Below, in pieces: positions 55,439 to 64,000 of a stretch of DNA of 64,000 nt. This DNA comes from Bacteroidales bacterium (lineage in GTDB: Bacteria > Bacteroidota > Bacteroidia > Bacteroidales > WCHB1-69), in NCBI GenBank assembly GCA_017540505.1, contig JAFYAW010000030.1:124001-188000 (forward strand). Direction: 5' to 3'. The notes under the pieces were generated by a model, which worked only from the letters and a program-made list of their open reading frames with translations, was not told the origin of the DNA and did not search any database. The position numbers and the translations under genes are program-made. Within the stretch, counting starts at the first letter, position 1. Every line of letters starts with the position of its first letter.

Positions 55439-57985
55439 ATGAGACACCCCATTACAATTATATTATTGCTTCTGATAATCCTCCCAATAAGTCTTCATGC
55501 GCAATCAGTGGGCATTATCCCCACCCCCCAGCATGTGGAGATGCGTGACGGCTACTGTACCCTTGTCAACGGTCATTGTCCCGAACGGCACGAGATCATA
55601 CCGTCGTTTCCTGTGGACACCAACACCAACCAAGGTTACATTCTGGAAGTGCGTCCGGATGTCGTTCTTATACAAGCCATTACAGAAATAGGGCTTTTCT
55701 ATGGCCAGCAAAGCCTCAAGCAGCTGGCACGACATTATGCGGATGCCGGCGCCATCCCCTGTATGCGTATCGTGGATTATCCCAAACTCCGTTATCGGGG
55801 TTGGATGGACGACATCAGCCGGGGCCCGATTGTGAACATGGATTTTCTCAAACAGATGATTGTGATCATGTCGGAATATAAGATGAACTTTTTCAACCTT
55901 TATACGGAACATGTCTTCAAGTTGCCCCAATATCCCGACATTGCCCCATCGGATGGTCTTACGGCAGCGCAAGTGCATGAATTGGAGGAGTTTGCCAAGC
56001 TGTACCATATCGAAATGTTCGGCAACCAGCAATGCCTGGCCCATGCGGAGAAGACATTGCGAATTCCCTATTATCAGGATATGGCGGACACGAAGGCGAA
56101 TTGGAATCCCGGCACGGAGCAGACATACAATTTTCTCAAATACCAGTTGGAAACGGTGGCAAACGCCTATTCTTCTCCATTTTTCAATATAAATTGTGAT
56201 GAAACCGAAGCCTTAGGAACGGGCAAGGCTTCCCGCTATGTGGATACTGCCGGTGGCGCGGCGCAGGTGTATGCGAACCATATCCGACGGGTGTACGACA
56301 TCCTGAAACCGCTTGGCAAACGGGTGATGATGTGGGGCGACATCGCCGCCAAAGACTCCGCCATCACCGCCCAGCTGCCGCAGGATATGCTGATGCTTGT
56401 GTGGAGCTACGCCCCGTCGGACAGCTATGCGGACATGATGGAACCGTTCACGCGCAGGGGGCTGTCGTTCATGGTGGCACCCGGCATGAGCATGTGGGGC
56501 TCTGTTTTCCCAAGCTATGAGACTTATACAAAGAACATTGCGAACCTTGTGCGCGATGGTTACCAACACGGTGCGTTAGGCATGATGAATACCGCGTGGG
56601 ACGATTCGGGCGAGTCGCTCATCAACAGTGCATGGCACGGCATGTGCTGGGCCGCCGAGATGGCATGGAAACCGATTGCACAAACCGACCCGCCCGCCGC
56701 TGATCGTGAACGCGAAGAACGTCTGGCACAGTTTAATCCCTTGTTCGAACAGCGATTCCCCGCACTGGAAGACCATTTCCAGCTGATGCGCGATTTGGAA
56801 CACGCCGACATCCCGAACTTCTTCAACAGCGGGGCTTTGTATGAAAGCATCTGGGATTTTTACCCAGCCAAGGTGTCGGAGGAGGCCTATAAAAAGAACC
56901 TGGAGGTGTACGAACGCATTGAACACGACCTCGCCAAGTACCGTTTCGTCGATTCATCCGATCGCACTCCCTTTACCGCCATGCAGCGCATTGCATATTA
57001 CGTGGCGTTGCACCAACAGGCTGTGGCAAAGCGGAATATGCTCCGTTATATGATGTATGATATTTTACAAGATGACTCTAAACACTTTGGAAAACATTTT
57101 TCTCAAAAAGAGATCGAACGGACTCTTCAGGAGGAATTGGACCTGCTGCATCGTGTGAAAAAGCTGTATATGGACTTGTGGGATGAGGAAAACCGTCCCT
57201 ACAGCCGCCATATTGTGGAGGAACGATATGATGCTCTGGCACGCGAACTGCTTGATGTGCCGAACCATGTGGTGATAACGTCCAAGTTGGACGAAAAGGG
57301 CAGGATGGTGGTCGCACTGCGGACCCTTTTCCGTGACAAGGAGATATACTATACGGTGGACGGGCATGAGCCGCGGCTTGGCGAGCAACGTTATACGGGC
57401 CCGTTTCTCCTGGACCGGACAGCTATGGTGCGTGCGATGACGGTTAATGAGCTGTCGGAGAAGGTGTTGTCGGAAGAATACATTCTGTGCCATGACGGAT
57501 TAGGGAAAATTGTGCGGTTGAACACGGCATACTCCACGTACCGACCGCAGTATGCTGCCGCTGGTCTGATGGGGTTGGCTGATGGTCAAGTGGGCAGCGA
57601 CAGCTATATGGATGGCAAATGGCAAGGCTATCAGGGCGTGGATGTGGATGTGGAGTTCGACTTCGGCCGCAAAATTCCTATCCGCATGCTGAAAACCCAT
57701 TTCCTGCAGAATGTGCACGACTGGGTTAAGGCCCCGCAAACCGTGGAACTCTATTTTTCCAAGGACGGACACAATTATTCCCCATATACCACGTTAACTG
57801 TACCGAATGTGGATTACCGCACAGGGGAGAACCGGATTTATACGCTTTCGGCGGACAATCTGACGTTGAAGACGCGCTATCTGCGTGTGGTGGTGCGGAA
57901 TGGTGGCCCTCTGCCTGAATGGCATCCTGCGAAAGGATATCCATCATACATTTTTTGTGATGAGATTCAGATTAATGTGAAATAA
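55439..57985 (+). CDS. Secreted GH20 beta-N-acetylhexosaminidase with C-terminal carbohydrate-binding module
   Basis: 848 residues from the ATG at 55439. MRHPITIILLLLIILPISLHAQ is a signal peptide. After a GH20b-like N-terminal part (IIPTPQHVEM...), the catalytic barrel shows YRGWMDDISRGPIVNMDFLKQMIVIMSEYKMNFFNLYTEH, FFNINCDETEALG (the Asp-Glu pair of retaining substrate-assisted catalysis) and MMWGDIA. The last ~150 residues hold a chitobiase-like C-terminal segment (IYYTVDGHEPRLG) and an F5/8-type module (GKIPIRMLKTHFLQNVHDWVKAPQTVELYFSKDG region). It should release GlcNAc or GalNAc from glycans or chitin-like oligomers. The FISUMP gene follows 6 nt later. Confidence 0.9.
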   Translation: MRHPITIILLLLIILPISLHAQSVGIIPTPQHVEMRDGYCTLVNGHCPERHEIIPSFPVDTNTNQGYILEVRPDVVLIQAITEIGLFYGQQSLKQLARHYADAGAIPCMRIVDYPKLRYRGWMDDISRGPIVNMDFLKQMIVIMSEYKMNFFNLYTEHVFKLPQYPDIAPSDGLTAAQVHELEEFAKLYHIEMFGNQQCLAHAEKTLRIPYYQDMADTKANWNPGTEQTYNFLKYQLETVANAYSSPFFNINCDETEALGTGKASRYVDTAGGAAQVYANHIRRVYDILKPLGKRVMMWGDIAAKDSAITAQLPQDMLMLVWSYAPSDSYADMMEPFTRRGLSFMVAPGMSMWGSVFPSYETYTKNIANLVRDGYQHGALGMMNTAWDDSGESLINSAWHGMCWAAEMAWKPIAQTDPPAADREREERLAQFNPLFEQRFPALEDHFQLMRDLEHADIPNFFNSGALYESIWDFYPAKVSEEAYKKNLEVYERIEHDLAKYRFVDSSDRTPFTAMQRIAYYVALHQQAVAKRNMLRYMMYDILQDDSKHFGKHFSQKEIERTLQEELDLLHRVKKLYMDLWDEENRPYSRHIVEERYDALARELLDVPNHVVITSKLDEKGRMVVALRTLFRDKEIYYTVDGHEPRLGEQRYTGPFLLDRTAMVRAMTVNELSEKVLSEEYILCHDGLGKIVRLNTAYSTYRPQYAAAGLMGLADGQVGSDSYMDGKWQGYQGVDVDVEFDFGRKIPIRMLKTHFLQNVHDWVKAPQTVELYFSKDGHNYSPYTTLTVPNVDYRTGENRIYTLSADNLTLKTRYLRVVVRNGGPLPEWHPAKGYPSYIFCDEIQINVK

Positions 57986-57991
57986 ACGATA

Positions 57992-58738
57992 ATGTTCATA
58001 ATGAAAAAATTACATTTGATTTTGGCTGTTTTGTTTATAACGTCATCGGGGTTGTGGGCGCAAGAGTCCTGCGGCACGCTGACGGACTATGACGGGAACG
58101 TTTATGCCACGGTGCAGGTTGGCAAACAGTGCTGGATGGCGCAGAACCTCCGCACAACGCACTATGCCGACGGGCGGGCATTGACTTTGGGCACGGAGAC
58201 ATCTGCAACCGGACGCTTCTACTATTATCCTGATAACAAGGCGGATAATGTCCCGACGTATGGACTTCTCTATTCCTGGTACACGGTTATGGACGGTCAT
58301 GCCACATCGGAGGAGGTGCCGAGCGGCGTGCAGGGCCTCTGTCCGGCGGGATGGCATCTGCCCTCCAACTTCGAATGGATGGCGGTGGAGGACTTTCTTG
58401 GCTATAAGGAGGAATTCCGCTGTGGCACGGACGTGAACAACGTAGCCCGCTGCATGGCTTCGAAGACGGGCTGGCACTCGGACTTCATGACGCAGGGACA
58501 GCCGTGCTGCATTGTAGAGAACCTGTCTGCCAACAACGCTTCCGGCATGAACGTGTTGCCGGCGGGCAACTTCTTCCATACGGTGGACGGTTTCGGCGTG
58601 GATGCTGGCTTCTGGACCGCCTCCGATGGCAGCGATGTGAGTGCCCCGATACACCATTTCTATTATACTAACGCGGTGGTGGAGATTAACTGCACCCCAA
58701 AGGAGGCCGCCTATTCCGTGCGTTGCGTGAAGAATTAA
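57992..58738 (+). CDS. FISUMP-domain protein
   Basis: 248 residues (Met at 58001 may be the true start: MKKLHLILAVLFITSSGLWAQ is the signal peptide). The mature part follows the FISUMP pattern: LTDYDGNVYATVQVGKQCWMAQNLRTTHYADG, YGLLYSWYTVM, GLCPAGWHLPSNFEWMAVEDFLG, LPAGNFF and FWTASDGSD with SVRCVKN at the end (quoted in part). The motif set G-x-WM.qNL, CP.GWHLP.d.EW and .RC.k is complete. Such proteins are surface-associated or exported; function unknown. It follows the GH20 gene by 6 nt and may be co-transcribed with it. Confidence 0.88.
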   Translation: MFIMKKLHLILAVLFITSSGLWAQESCGTLTDYDGNVYATVQVGKQCWMAQNLRTTHYADGRALTLGTETSATGRFYYYPDNKADNVPTYGLLYSWYTVMDGHATSEEVPSGVQGLCPAGWHLPSNFEWMAVEDFLGYKEEFRCGTDVNNVARCMASKTGWHSDFMTQGQPCCIVENLSANNASGMNVLPAGNFFHTVDGFGVDAGFWTASDGSDVSAPIHHFYYTNAVVEINCTPKEAAYSVRCVKN

Positions 58739-58757
58739 ATCCAAAACAATTAAATTG

Positions 58758-58765
58758 TATCTTTG
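58758..58765 (+). promoter_or_regulatory. -7 box of the S41 protease gene
   Basis: TATCTTTG, 18 nt before the ATG at 58784. It rules out the in-frame TTG at 58763, which lies inside the box. Confidence 0.6.
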
Positions 58766-58783
58766 CAGCCTAATTTGAATATA

Positions 58784-60427
58784 ATGAAAAGAGTTTTCCG
58801 AGTATGGCTTCTGACACTTCCATTGTGGCTGTTGTCGCCGGTTTTTGCACAGAATGATTTTGAAATCGCCAAGAATGTCAATATCTTTGTTTCCATCTTA
58901 AAAGACCTGAATGAGAAATATGCCGACGAGATCTCGCCCGGTGCGCTGACGCAGACGGCCATCGATGCCATGCTGAAAAGTTTGGACCCCTATACCGTCT
59001 ATTATCCCGAATCGCAGATTGAGGACTACCGCATGATGACCACCGGCCAGTACGGTGGGGTGGGGGCTCTGATTCAACAACACGGCAAGGACGTGGTCAT
59101 TTCTGAGCCGTACGAGGGTTCGCCGTCGGCAAAGGCAGGCTTGTGGGCGGGCGACATCATACGCAAGGTCAACGGCCAGAATCTTGACGGCAAGAACTCC
59201 TCCGATGTGAGTGCTGCCATGAAGGGCCAGCCCGGATCCACCCTCGTGTTGGAGGTATTCCGCCCATCTGCTAACAAAACGCTGACATTTAACATTATCC
59301 GTGAAGAGATAAAACTGCCCAACATTCCCTATTCGGGCATCATCGGCGACAATGTTGGGTACATTAAGTTGGACCAGTTCACGGAAAAGGCCGGCTCGGA
59401 AGTGCTGGAAGCTTTCCAGAAACTCAAGGAACAAGGTATGAAGTACCTTGTCCTTGACTTGCGCAACAACGGCGGCGGACTCTTGGGTGAGGCTGTCCGC
59501 ATCATGAACATCTTTGTGGAACAGGGCGTTAAGATTGTGGAAACCAAGGGTAAGATCCCCGAGATGCAGAAAGTGTATAAAACGCCGGCACCCGCCACCG
59601 ACAAGGACATTCCCGTGGTGGTGTTGGTGAACGACTACAGTGCTTCGGCTTCCGAAATCGTCTCCGGCGCATTTCAGGACCTTGACCGTGGCGTAATCGT
59701 TGGCAAAAAGACCTTTGGCAAAGGGTTGGTACAAAATGTGTTACCTCTTGACTACAACACCTCGCTGAAGATTACGGTGGCCAAATACTACATCCCGTCA
59801 GGCCGCTGTGTGCAAAATATCGAGTATTTCGAAAAGGACACCTCCAAGGGCGCCTTCAAAATCCCGGATTCGTTAGCTGTGGCCTTCAAAACCAAAAATG
59901 GTAGAACCGTCTATGACAAGGGCGGCGTAGAACCGGACGTGCTCACCAAGGACAGCCTTGTGAGCGAGATTCTGGCTTCACTGATCACCCACAACCTCGT
60001 GTTCGATTTTGCCAACGAATATCGGGCCAAACATGAGACCATCCCTCCCGCCGACCAGTTCCGAGTGGACGACAATCTCTATGCCGAATTCGTGGAATTC
60101 CTGAAAGACAAGGATTACAGCTATAAGACTGAGGCGGAAGAGGCTCTGGAGGATTTCAAGAAGACGGCTGAGGAGACAAAATCCTTCAAATCCGTTGAGC
60201 CGATATACAACCAGCTGAAAGAGAAACTCGAACAGGCCAAAGCCCAGGATCTGCAAACCTACAAGAAGGAGATTTGCAGCTACTTAGCATCCGAGATTGC
60301 GGTTCGCTATTATTATCAGAAGGGCCGGATTATGAATATCTTGAGTGACGACCCGGATATTACGGTTGCCAAGTCCATCCTGTTGGACAATGCGCGTTAT
60401 CGTTCCATTCTTTCGCCTAAAAAATAG
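58784..60427 (+). CDS. C-terminal processing protease (S41 family)
   Basis: 547 residues from the ATG at 58784. It is a periplasmic protease with a PDZ domain that trims C-termini or degrades tagged proteins. A signal peptide ends PVFAQ. The PDZ segment is near residues 85-155 (VVISEPYEGSPSAKAGLWAGDIIRKVNGQ). The catalytic S41 part has LVLDLRNNGGGLL, NDYSASASEIVSGAFQDLDRG with the nucleophilic Ser, and VGKKTFGKGLVQ with the Lys; a helical C-terminal domain of ~140 residues follows. The downstream O-antigen ligase-like gene is 30 nt away. Confidence 0.9.
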   Translation: MKRVFRVWLLTLPLWLLSPVFAQNDFEIAKNVNIFVSILKDLNEKYADEISPGALTQTAIDAMLKSLDPYTVYYPESQIEDYRMMTTGQYGGVGALIQQHGKDVVISEPYEGSPSAKAGLWAGDIIRKVNGQNLDGKNSSDVSAAMKGQPGSTLVLEVFRPSANKTLTFNIIREEIKLPNIPYSGIIGDNVGYIKLDQFTEKAGSEVLEAFQKLKEQGMKYLVLDLRNNGGGLLGEAVRIMNIFVEQGVKIVETKGKIPEMQKVYKTPAPATDKDIPVVVLVNDYSASASEIVSGAFQDLDRGVIVGKKTFGKGLVQNVLPLDYNTSLKITVAKYYIPSGRCVQNIEYFEKDTSKGAFKIPDSLAVAFKTKNGRTVYDKGGVEPDVLTKDSLVSEILASLITHNLVFDFANEYRAKHETIPPADQFRVDDNLYAEFVEFLKDKDYSYKTEAEEALEDFKKTAEETKSFKSVEPIYNQLKEKLEQAKAQDLQTYKKEICSYLASEIAVRYYYQKGRIMNILSDDPDITVAKSILLDNARYRSILSPKK

Positions 60428-60457
60428 TTCCGATTGACACGAAATAGGATTCACCGC

Positions 60458-61990
60458 ATGTTTTATCTGCTTGGGATTGTCCTGGTGATGATCTCCTTGC
60501 CCGTGTCGCATTTCCTCATGGGTTTATCCACGTTTCTGCTTCTGCTGAATTGGATAGCCGAGTGGAACTGGCGTGACAAATGGGCGCGGTTGAAACAGCA
60601 TAAGGGATTTTTGGTGTTCTCTTTTCTGTTTGTGTTTCTGCTACTGGGCCTCATCCGGGCCAATGATCCGGCGGGGATGCTGCACAAGCTGACCGCCAAG
60701 TTAGTCCTCTTCTTCGCGCCGCTGATTGTGGCCACCACCGAGCCGCTGACACGAAAGGAGCGCACCTGGACGTTCGCCGCATTTGTGTTCTCTACGCTCT
60801 TCGGATGCCTCTATTCGCTGTGGTTCTGGCATGCCCATCCCGTGCATAACGTACGCGAGATCTCCACCTTCATCGACCATATACGGTTCAGCCTCTGCGT
60901 GGTGATGTCTGTGGTTTTCAGCATGCATTATTTCCTAAAGATTGCGGACACGTCCTGGAAGAAGGTGTGCGCCGCGCTGTTGGCGGTACTGTTTGTCCTA
61001 TATCTGTTTCTGGCCCAAACACTGACGGGCATCCTCATCCTGATAGCCATCATGCTGGCATATAGCGTGTATCTGATCGCTACCATGCGCCGTGTTCCTG
61101 CCCGCCGTGCGATGCTGTGGACGATGGTGGCTGTGGTGCTGACCGTGGGCGGCTATGTGGCCTATATCACGTATGATTATTTTCACGATCAGGATGTTAC
61201 GATAACGGAAACGACCACCATGTCGGGTAATCCTTACACGTTCGACGATCAGTTGATGGTGGAGAACGGCCACCGGATTGGGTACTATGTGTGCACTCCC
61301 GAGTTGCATAGTGCCTGGGCTGCCCGCTCCGATTCCGCACTCACCCCCTGGATGGAGTGCACGCTGATCCGCTATCTCAATTCCAAAGGACTGCACAAGG
61401 ATTCCGCCGCTGTGATGAGCCTTTCGGCCCAGGATATCCGCAATGTGGAAAACGATGTGGCCAATTACGACTACACGCGGGTGTTCGGCATGCGGCGCGC
61501 CCTGTACCCGACCTATTTTTGCATCTCCCTGTACCGGCAGAACCGTTGCTTCGACAACTCATCCCTCTTGCAACGGGTGGAGTTGTGGCGCATCTCATGG
61601 GAATTAGTACGCGAGAACTGGCTTTTCGGAGTAGGGCTCGACAATGTGAAGACTGCTTTGAATGAAAGACTGTTGCAGTATGATTCGCCGATCATCACCC
61701 GCAACAAGCAGGGTTGCCACAACCAGTATTTGACATTCTGGCTCAGTGCCGGCATCCTGTTTCTGCTGTATTTCATCTTCGTGCTTGTCTATCCCTTTGT
61801 GTGGATGCGCAATGGCATCACCTTTGTGTATGTGGCCTTCGCCATCCTGATGATCATGTCGTTTTTCACGGAAGACACACTCGAGACCCAGACCGGATGC
61901 ATCATGTTCGCTGTGATGAATCCACTGCTGCTAATGGCGGGATGGACGGAACACAAGGAGTCGGCCTCAACGATTGTTGGGAAAGAATAA
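60458..61990 (+). CDS. O-antigen ligase/polymerase-like membrane protein
   Basis: 510 residues from the ATG at 60458 (a TTG start 24 nt upstream is possible). Ten or more membrane segments, including YLLGIVLVMISLPVSHFLMG, FLVFSFLFVFLLLGLI, AALLAVLFVLYLFLAQTLTGILILIAIMLAYSVYLIATM and a C-terminal group (LYFIFVLVYPFVWM, FVYVAFAILMIMSFFTEDTLETQTG). A large periplasmic loop of ~150 residues lies between the central segments. The WaaL/Wzy-style end, ENWLFGVGLDNVKTAL...GCHNQYLTFWLSAGILFLL, in part, is the Wzy_C pattern with HNQYL. It probably joins glycan to lipid A or acts in glycan polymerisation. Confidence 0.82.
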   Translation: MFYLLGIVLVMISLPVSHFLMGLSTFLLLLNWIAEWNWRDKWARLKQHKGFLVFSFLFVFLLLGLIRANDPAGMLHKLTAKLVLFFAPLIVATTEPLTRKERTWTFAAFVFSTLFGCLYSLWFWHAHPVHNVREISTFIDHIRFSLCVVMSVVFSMHYFLKIADTSWKKVCAALLAVLFVLYLFLAQTLTGILILIAIMLAYSVYLIATMRRVPARRAMLWTMVAVVLTVGGYVAYITYDYFHDQDVTITETTTMSGNPYTFDDQLMVENGHRIGYYVCTPELHSAWAARSDSALTPWMECTLIRYLNSKGLHKDSAAVMSLSAQDIRNVENDVANYDYTRVFGMRRALYPTYFCISLYRQNRCFDNSSLLQRVELWRISWELVRENWLFGVGLDNVKTALNERLLQYDSPIITRNKQGCHNQYLTFWLSAGILFLLYFIFVLVYPFVWMRNGITFVYVAFAILMIMSFFTEDTLETQTGCIMFAVMNPLLLMAGWTEHKESASTIVGKE

Positions 61991-62009
61991 GAGATTAATT
62001 CAATGAATG

Positions 62010-62627
62010 TTACAGGAGGGAGAGGTCGCCCTTGCCCTCACGAATGATTTCGATGCTGTCGCCGGTGCAGTCCAGCACGGTGGACGGCGTATTGTCGCCG
62101 TAGCCGCCGTCGATGACGATGTCCACCATATCGCCGTATTTTTCATGGATAAGCTCGGGATCGGTGGTGTATTCCACCACCTCGTCGTCGTCCTTTACGG
62201 AAGTGGAAAGGATGGGATGCCCTAATTGGCGTACGATTTCAAGGATGATATTGTTGTCGGGCACGCGTATGCCGACGGTCTTCTTGTTGCTCTGCAACAG
62301 CTTGGGAACGTTGTTGTTAGCCTCCAGAATGAAGGTAAACGGTCCGGGAAGGGTTTTCTTCATGGTCTTGAAAATGGGGTTTGAAATCGGTTTCGTGAAA
62401 TCGGAAAGATGACTCAGGTCGGAGCAGATGAAGGTCATGGCACTCTTCTTCTTCCGGTCGCCTAAGATTTCCGTGATGCGCTCGATGCTTTTGGGCTTGA
62501 AGATGTCGCATCCCATGCCGTAGATGGTGTCGGTGGGGTAGATGATGATCCCCCCGTCGTTCAGACACTCCACCACGCGGTTGATGGCCCGCTGGTTCGG
62601 ATTTTCCGGATAAATTTTCAACAACAT
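62010..62627 (-). CDS. Sua5/YciO/YrdC-type threonylcarbamoyl-AMP synthase-like protein
   Basis: 205 residues from the ATG at 62627 (MLLKIYPENPNQRAI). YrdC-like proteins make threonylcarbamoyl-AMP for t6A of tRNA. The fold's motifs are present: GGIIIYPTDTIYGMGCDIF, KKKSAMTFICSDLSHLSDF, LPGPFTFILEANN and GIRVPDNNIILEIVRQLGHPILSTSVK, ending VIDGGYGDNTPSTVLDC (in part). The KRxxxKP-type loop of true TsaC reads DRKKKSAMT, so a YciO-type subgroup is as likely as TsaC. The SRP RNA gene lies upstream on the same strand, with AGTGAATAGT-type repeats between. Confidence 0.85.
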   Translation of the reverse strand: MLLKIYPENPNQRAINRVVECLNDGGIIIYPTDTIYGMGCDIFKPKSIERITEILGDRKKKSAMTFICSDLSHLSDFTKPISNPIFKTMKKTLPGPFTFILEANNNVPKLLQSNKKTVGIRVPDNNIILEIVRQLGHPILSTSVKDDDEVVEYTTDPELIHEKYGDMVDIVIDGGYGDNTPSTVLDCTGDSIEIIREGKGDLSLL

Positions 62628-62710
62628 GGTCCAAAAAATTATATGTTGTAAATACTCAACACCCAATCCCCCAATCCCCAATCACTAATTACTATTCACT
62701 ATTCACTAAT

Positions 62711-62815
62711 AAAAAAAGGGTAAGCTACTTGCATCGCATCGCTACAACCGACGTACCCTTGCTGTATTCCTACCCTGGGGGAGTTAGAAGGGAGCAGATC
62801 GTACAAGACTTACCC
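62711..62815 (-). ncRNA. ffs: Small signal recognition particle RNA
   Basis: On the minus strand a ~105-nt RNA starts after a TACTTTTG box (62821-62828): GGGTAAG at its 5' end pairs with CTTACCC at its 3' end, enclosing the SRP domain IV-like core CTCCCCCAGGGTAGGAATACAGCAAGGGT (in part), with AGGAA and ACAGCAAGGG matching the Bacteroidetes version of the conserved bacterial small SRP loop. It ends in a run of seven T. SRP RNA scaffolds Ffh in membrane-protein targeting. Confidence 0.85.
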
Positions 62816-62820
62816 GGCGG

Positions 62821-62828
62821 CAAAAGTA
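62821..62828 (-). promoter_or_regulatory. -7 box of the SRP RNA gene
   Basis: TACTTTTG on the minus strand, immediately upstream of the RNA 5' end. Confidence 0.6.
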
Positions 62829-62849
62829 TAAAAAAATTCGATGTGCGGG

Positions 62850-64000
62850 TTAATAGCCCAAAATTTTCAGCATCGACTTGTAACTCTGCTCTTTAGCAAA
62901 TAGTTTGGTGCAGATTTCATCATCCTCGTCGCGGTAGATGATGATATGTTTCGGAGCGGGGGTCATGCAATGCTGTATTCCACCATAGCCGCCAAGAGCA
63001 TCCTGGTAGGCACCGGTGTTGAAAAGTCCGATATACTGGATATCCTCCGGGCTGTCGCTTAGCGGATAGTTTTCCGAATTGATTTGCGGGAGGAACACGG
63101 CGTTCAGATGCGACTCGGAATTGTAGTAGTCGTGGCTGTCGCACGTGAGCCCGCCTAAGAACACGCGCTCGTAAGCCTTGTCCCAGTTGTTGATGGCCAG
63201 GATGATGAACTGCTGGTTGATGGCCCAAGTGTCGGGTAGGGTGGTCATGAAAGAACTGTCGATCATGTTCCACAACTCACGGTCGTTCTGCCGCTTCTGC
63301 TGCAAAACGGAGAAGAGCACCGCGCTGGCTTCCCCTACCGTATAGGATCCGAACTCGGTGAAAATATCGGGTTCTTCCACACCTTCGCGGTTGCAGATGG
63401 TCTTGATCTGCGATACAATCTCCTCTGCCATGTACTCATAATCATAATCAAAAGAGAGCGAGTTCTTGATGGGGAATCCACCGCCGATGTTCAAGGAATC
63501 CAACTCGGGTGATATTTTCTTCAACTCACAATAGATGTTGACACACTTGGTCAATTCGTTCCAGTAGTATGCCGTATCTTGTATGCCGGTGTTGATGAAG
63601 AAGTGCAGCATCTTCAATTCAAACTTCGGGTTGTTTTTGATTTTCTCCTGATAGAATGGAATAATATCATTGTATCGGATACCCAAGCGCGAGGTGTAGA
63701 ACTCGAAGCGGGGCTCCTCTTCGGATGCGATACGGATGCCGACTTTGCACTTTGTGTTAATGTTTCGATCAAGCAAATCAAACTCTTTCTTGCTATCCAA
63801 AACGGGCACCGTATTGATGAAGCCCTTTTCCAACATCATAGAAATATTGTCAATGTAGGGCTGTTTCTTGAAACCATTACACAATATGTAATTGTCCTTC
63901 TGGAATTGTCCGTTCTCATAAAGCGTCTCAATCAGATTCAGGTCAAACGCCGACGAGGTTTCTAGATGCACGTCGTTCTTGAGCACTTCGTTCAACACGA
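62850..64000 (-). CDS. speA: Arginine decarboxylase, N-terminal part beyond window
   Basis: The frame is open from the right edge to the stop at 62850, leaving ~383 residues of the C-terminal part; the PLP-lysine end is outside. The fold-III decarboxylase barrel is evident: LHFFINTGIQDTAYYWNELTKCVNIYCELKK, DSLNIGGGFPIKNSLSFDYDY, FTEFGSYTVGEASAVLFSVLQQK (E-x-G-S for the usual EpGR), LGGLTCDSHDYYNSESHLNAVFLPQ with the substrate-site Cys-Asp, and GLFNTGAYQDALGGYGG, in part. It is the biosynthetic (SpeA-type) enzyme that makes agmatine. No true start is seen; the edge codon GTG is internal. Confidence 0.88.
   Translation of the reverse strand, partial: VLNEVLKNDVHLETSSAFDLNLIETLYENGQFQKDNYILCNGFKKQPYIDNISMMLEKGFINTVPVLDSKKEFDLLDRNINTKCKVGIRIASEEEPRFEFYTSRLGIRYNDIIPFYQEKIKNNPKFELKMLHFFINTGIQDTAYYWNELTKCVNIYCELKKISPELDSLNIGGGFPIKNSLSFDYDYEYMAEEIVSQIKTICNREGVEEPDIFTEFGSYTVGEASAVLFSVLQQKRQNDRELWNMIDSSFMTTLPDTWAINQQFIILAINNWDKAYERVFLGGLTCDSHDYYNSESHLNAVFLPQINSENYPLSDSPEDIQYIGLFNTGAYQDALGGYGGIQHCMTPAPKHIIIYRDEDDEICTKLFAKEQSYKSMLKILGY

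Noticed and set aside
1..64000. CRISPR arrays, integrase/attachment sites and complete prophage.
   Set aside because: I see no regularly spaced direct repeats of CRISPR type, no integrase or structural phage genes, and no direct-repeat pair flanking a tRNA. The leader copies and palindromes do not behave as att sites.

Overview
The window reads as a chromosomal segment of an uncultured-type member of the Bacteroidota, most likely Bacteroidales. The evidence is the promoter style (repeated -7 boxes of the form TAnnTTTG with almost no Shine-Dalgarno sites), type IX secretion C-terminal sorting domains, a TonB-dependent receptor paired with a DUF4249 lipoprotein, DUF3822, DUF5618, FISUMP and ORF6N proteins, a FolK-deoxynucleoside kinase fusion, a pyrophosphate-type phosphofructokinase and a Bacteroidetes-type small SRP RNA. 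No rRNA, CRISPR array or insertion sequence is visible. One tRNA (Val, anticodon TAC) and one SRP RNA are present.

Layout. 1-7700 is an accessory island. A truncated RhuM-family protein is followed by two transcription units that begin with the same roughly 280-nt leader RNA. The first encodes two unrecognised proteins. The second looks like a peptide natural product (RiPP) locus: a radical SAM/SPASM maturase with an N-terminal PqqD-like recognition domain, a 34-residue cysteine-containing peptide, a strong hairpin, a 47-residue Pro/Lys-rich peptide, an unrecognised 284-residue protein and a 107-residue protein of about five beta-type repeats. A cluster of GC-rich palindromes and an ORF6N gene close the island. 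This is the best candidate for an undescribed system in the window. 7900-8900 carries a tandem pair of DUF5618 genes.

8900-26700 is mostly housekeeping: an orphan CoA-transferase A subunit, RecD-like helicase, BirA, PPi-phosphofructokinase, MurA with Asp in place of the fosfomycin-target Cys, a glycosyltransferase, a T9SS cargo protein, Dus, an ATP-grasp-like protein, MnmE, a TonB receptor with DUF4249 partner, and an HD-DUF4298 fusion. 26750-30621 is an ECF sigma factor unit with two lipoproteins, a single-pass membrane protein and an outer-membrane barrel. 30677-34226 holds a GNAT, a HEAT-repeat protein, a lipoprotein, a self-inhibitable Fic protein and a winged-helix-like protein.

34443-43500 has a secreted C10 protease with T9SS tag, an S9 peptidase, a TonB-C protein, tRNA-Val, and a compact unit of envelope, translation and unknown genes (OMP, Pth, RsmD, DUF3822, unknown), then FolK-dNK, a 51-residue protein and a DUF486 protein. 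43500-44195 is an AT-rich gap before an XRE-type regulator. 44787-64000 contains an ATP-grasp/thioredoxin reductase fusion, a GH25/phosphodiester-glycosidase-like fusion, Asd, a lamin-tail protein, CysS, an aldehyde dehydrogenase, an orphan HicB, a GH20 hexosaminidase, a FISUMP protein, CtpA, an O-antigen ligase-like protein, the Sua5/YciO/YrdC protein, SRP RNA and the 3' part of arginine decarboxylase, which runs off the right edge. All assignments are from reading the sequence; no database search was run.
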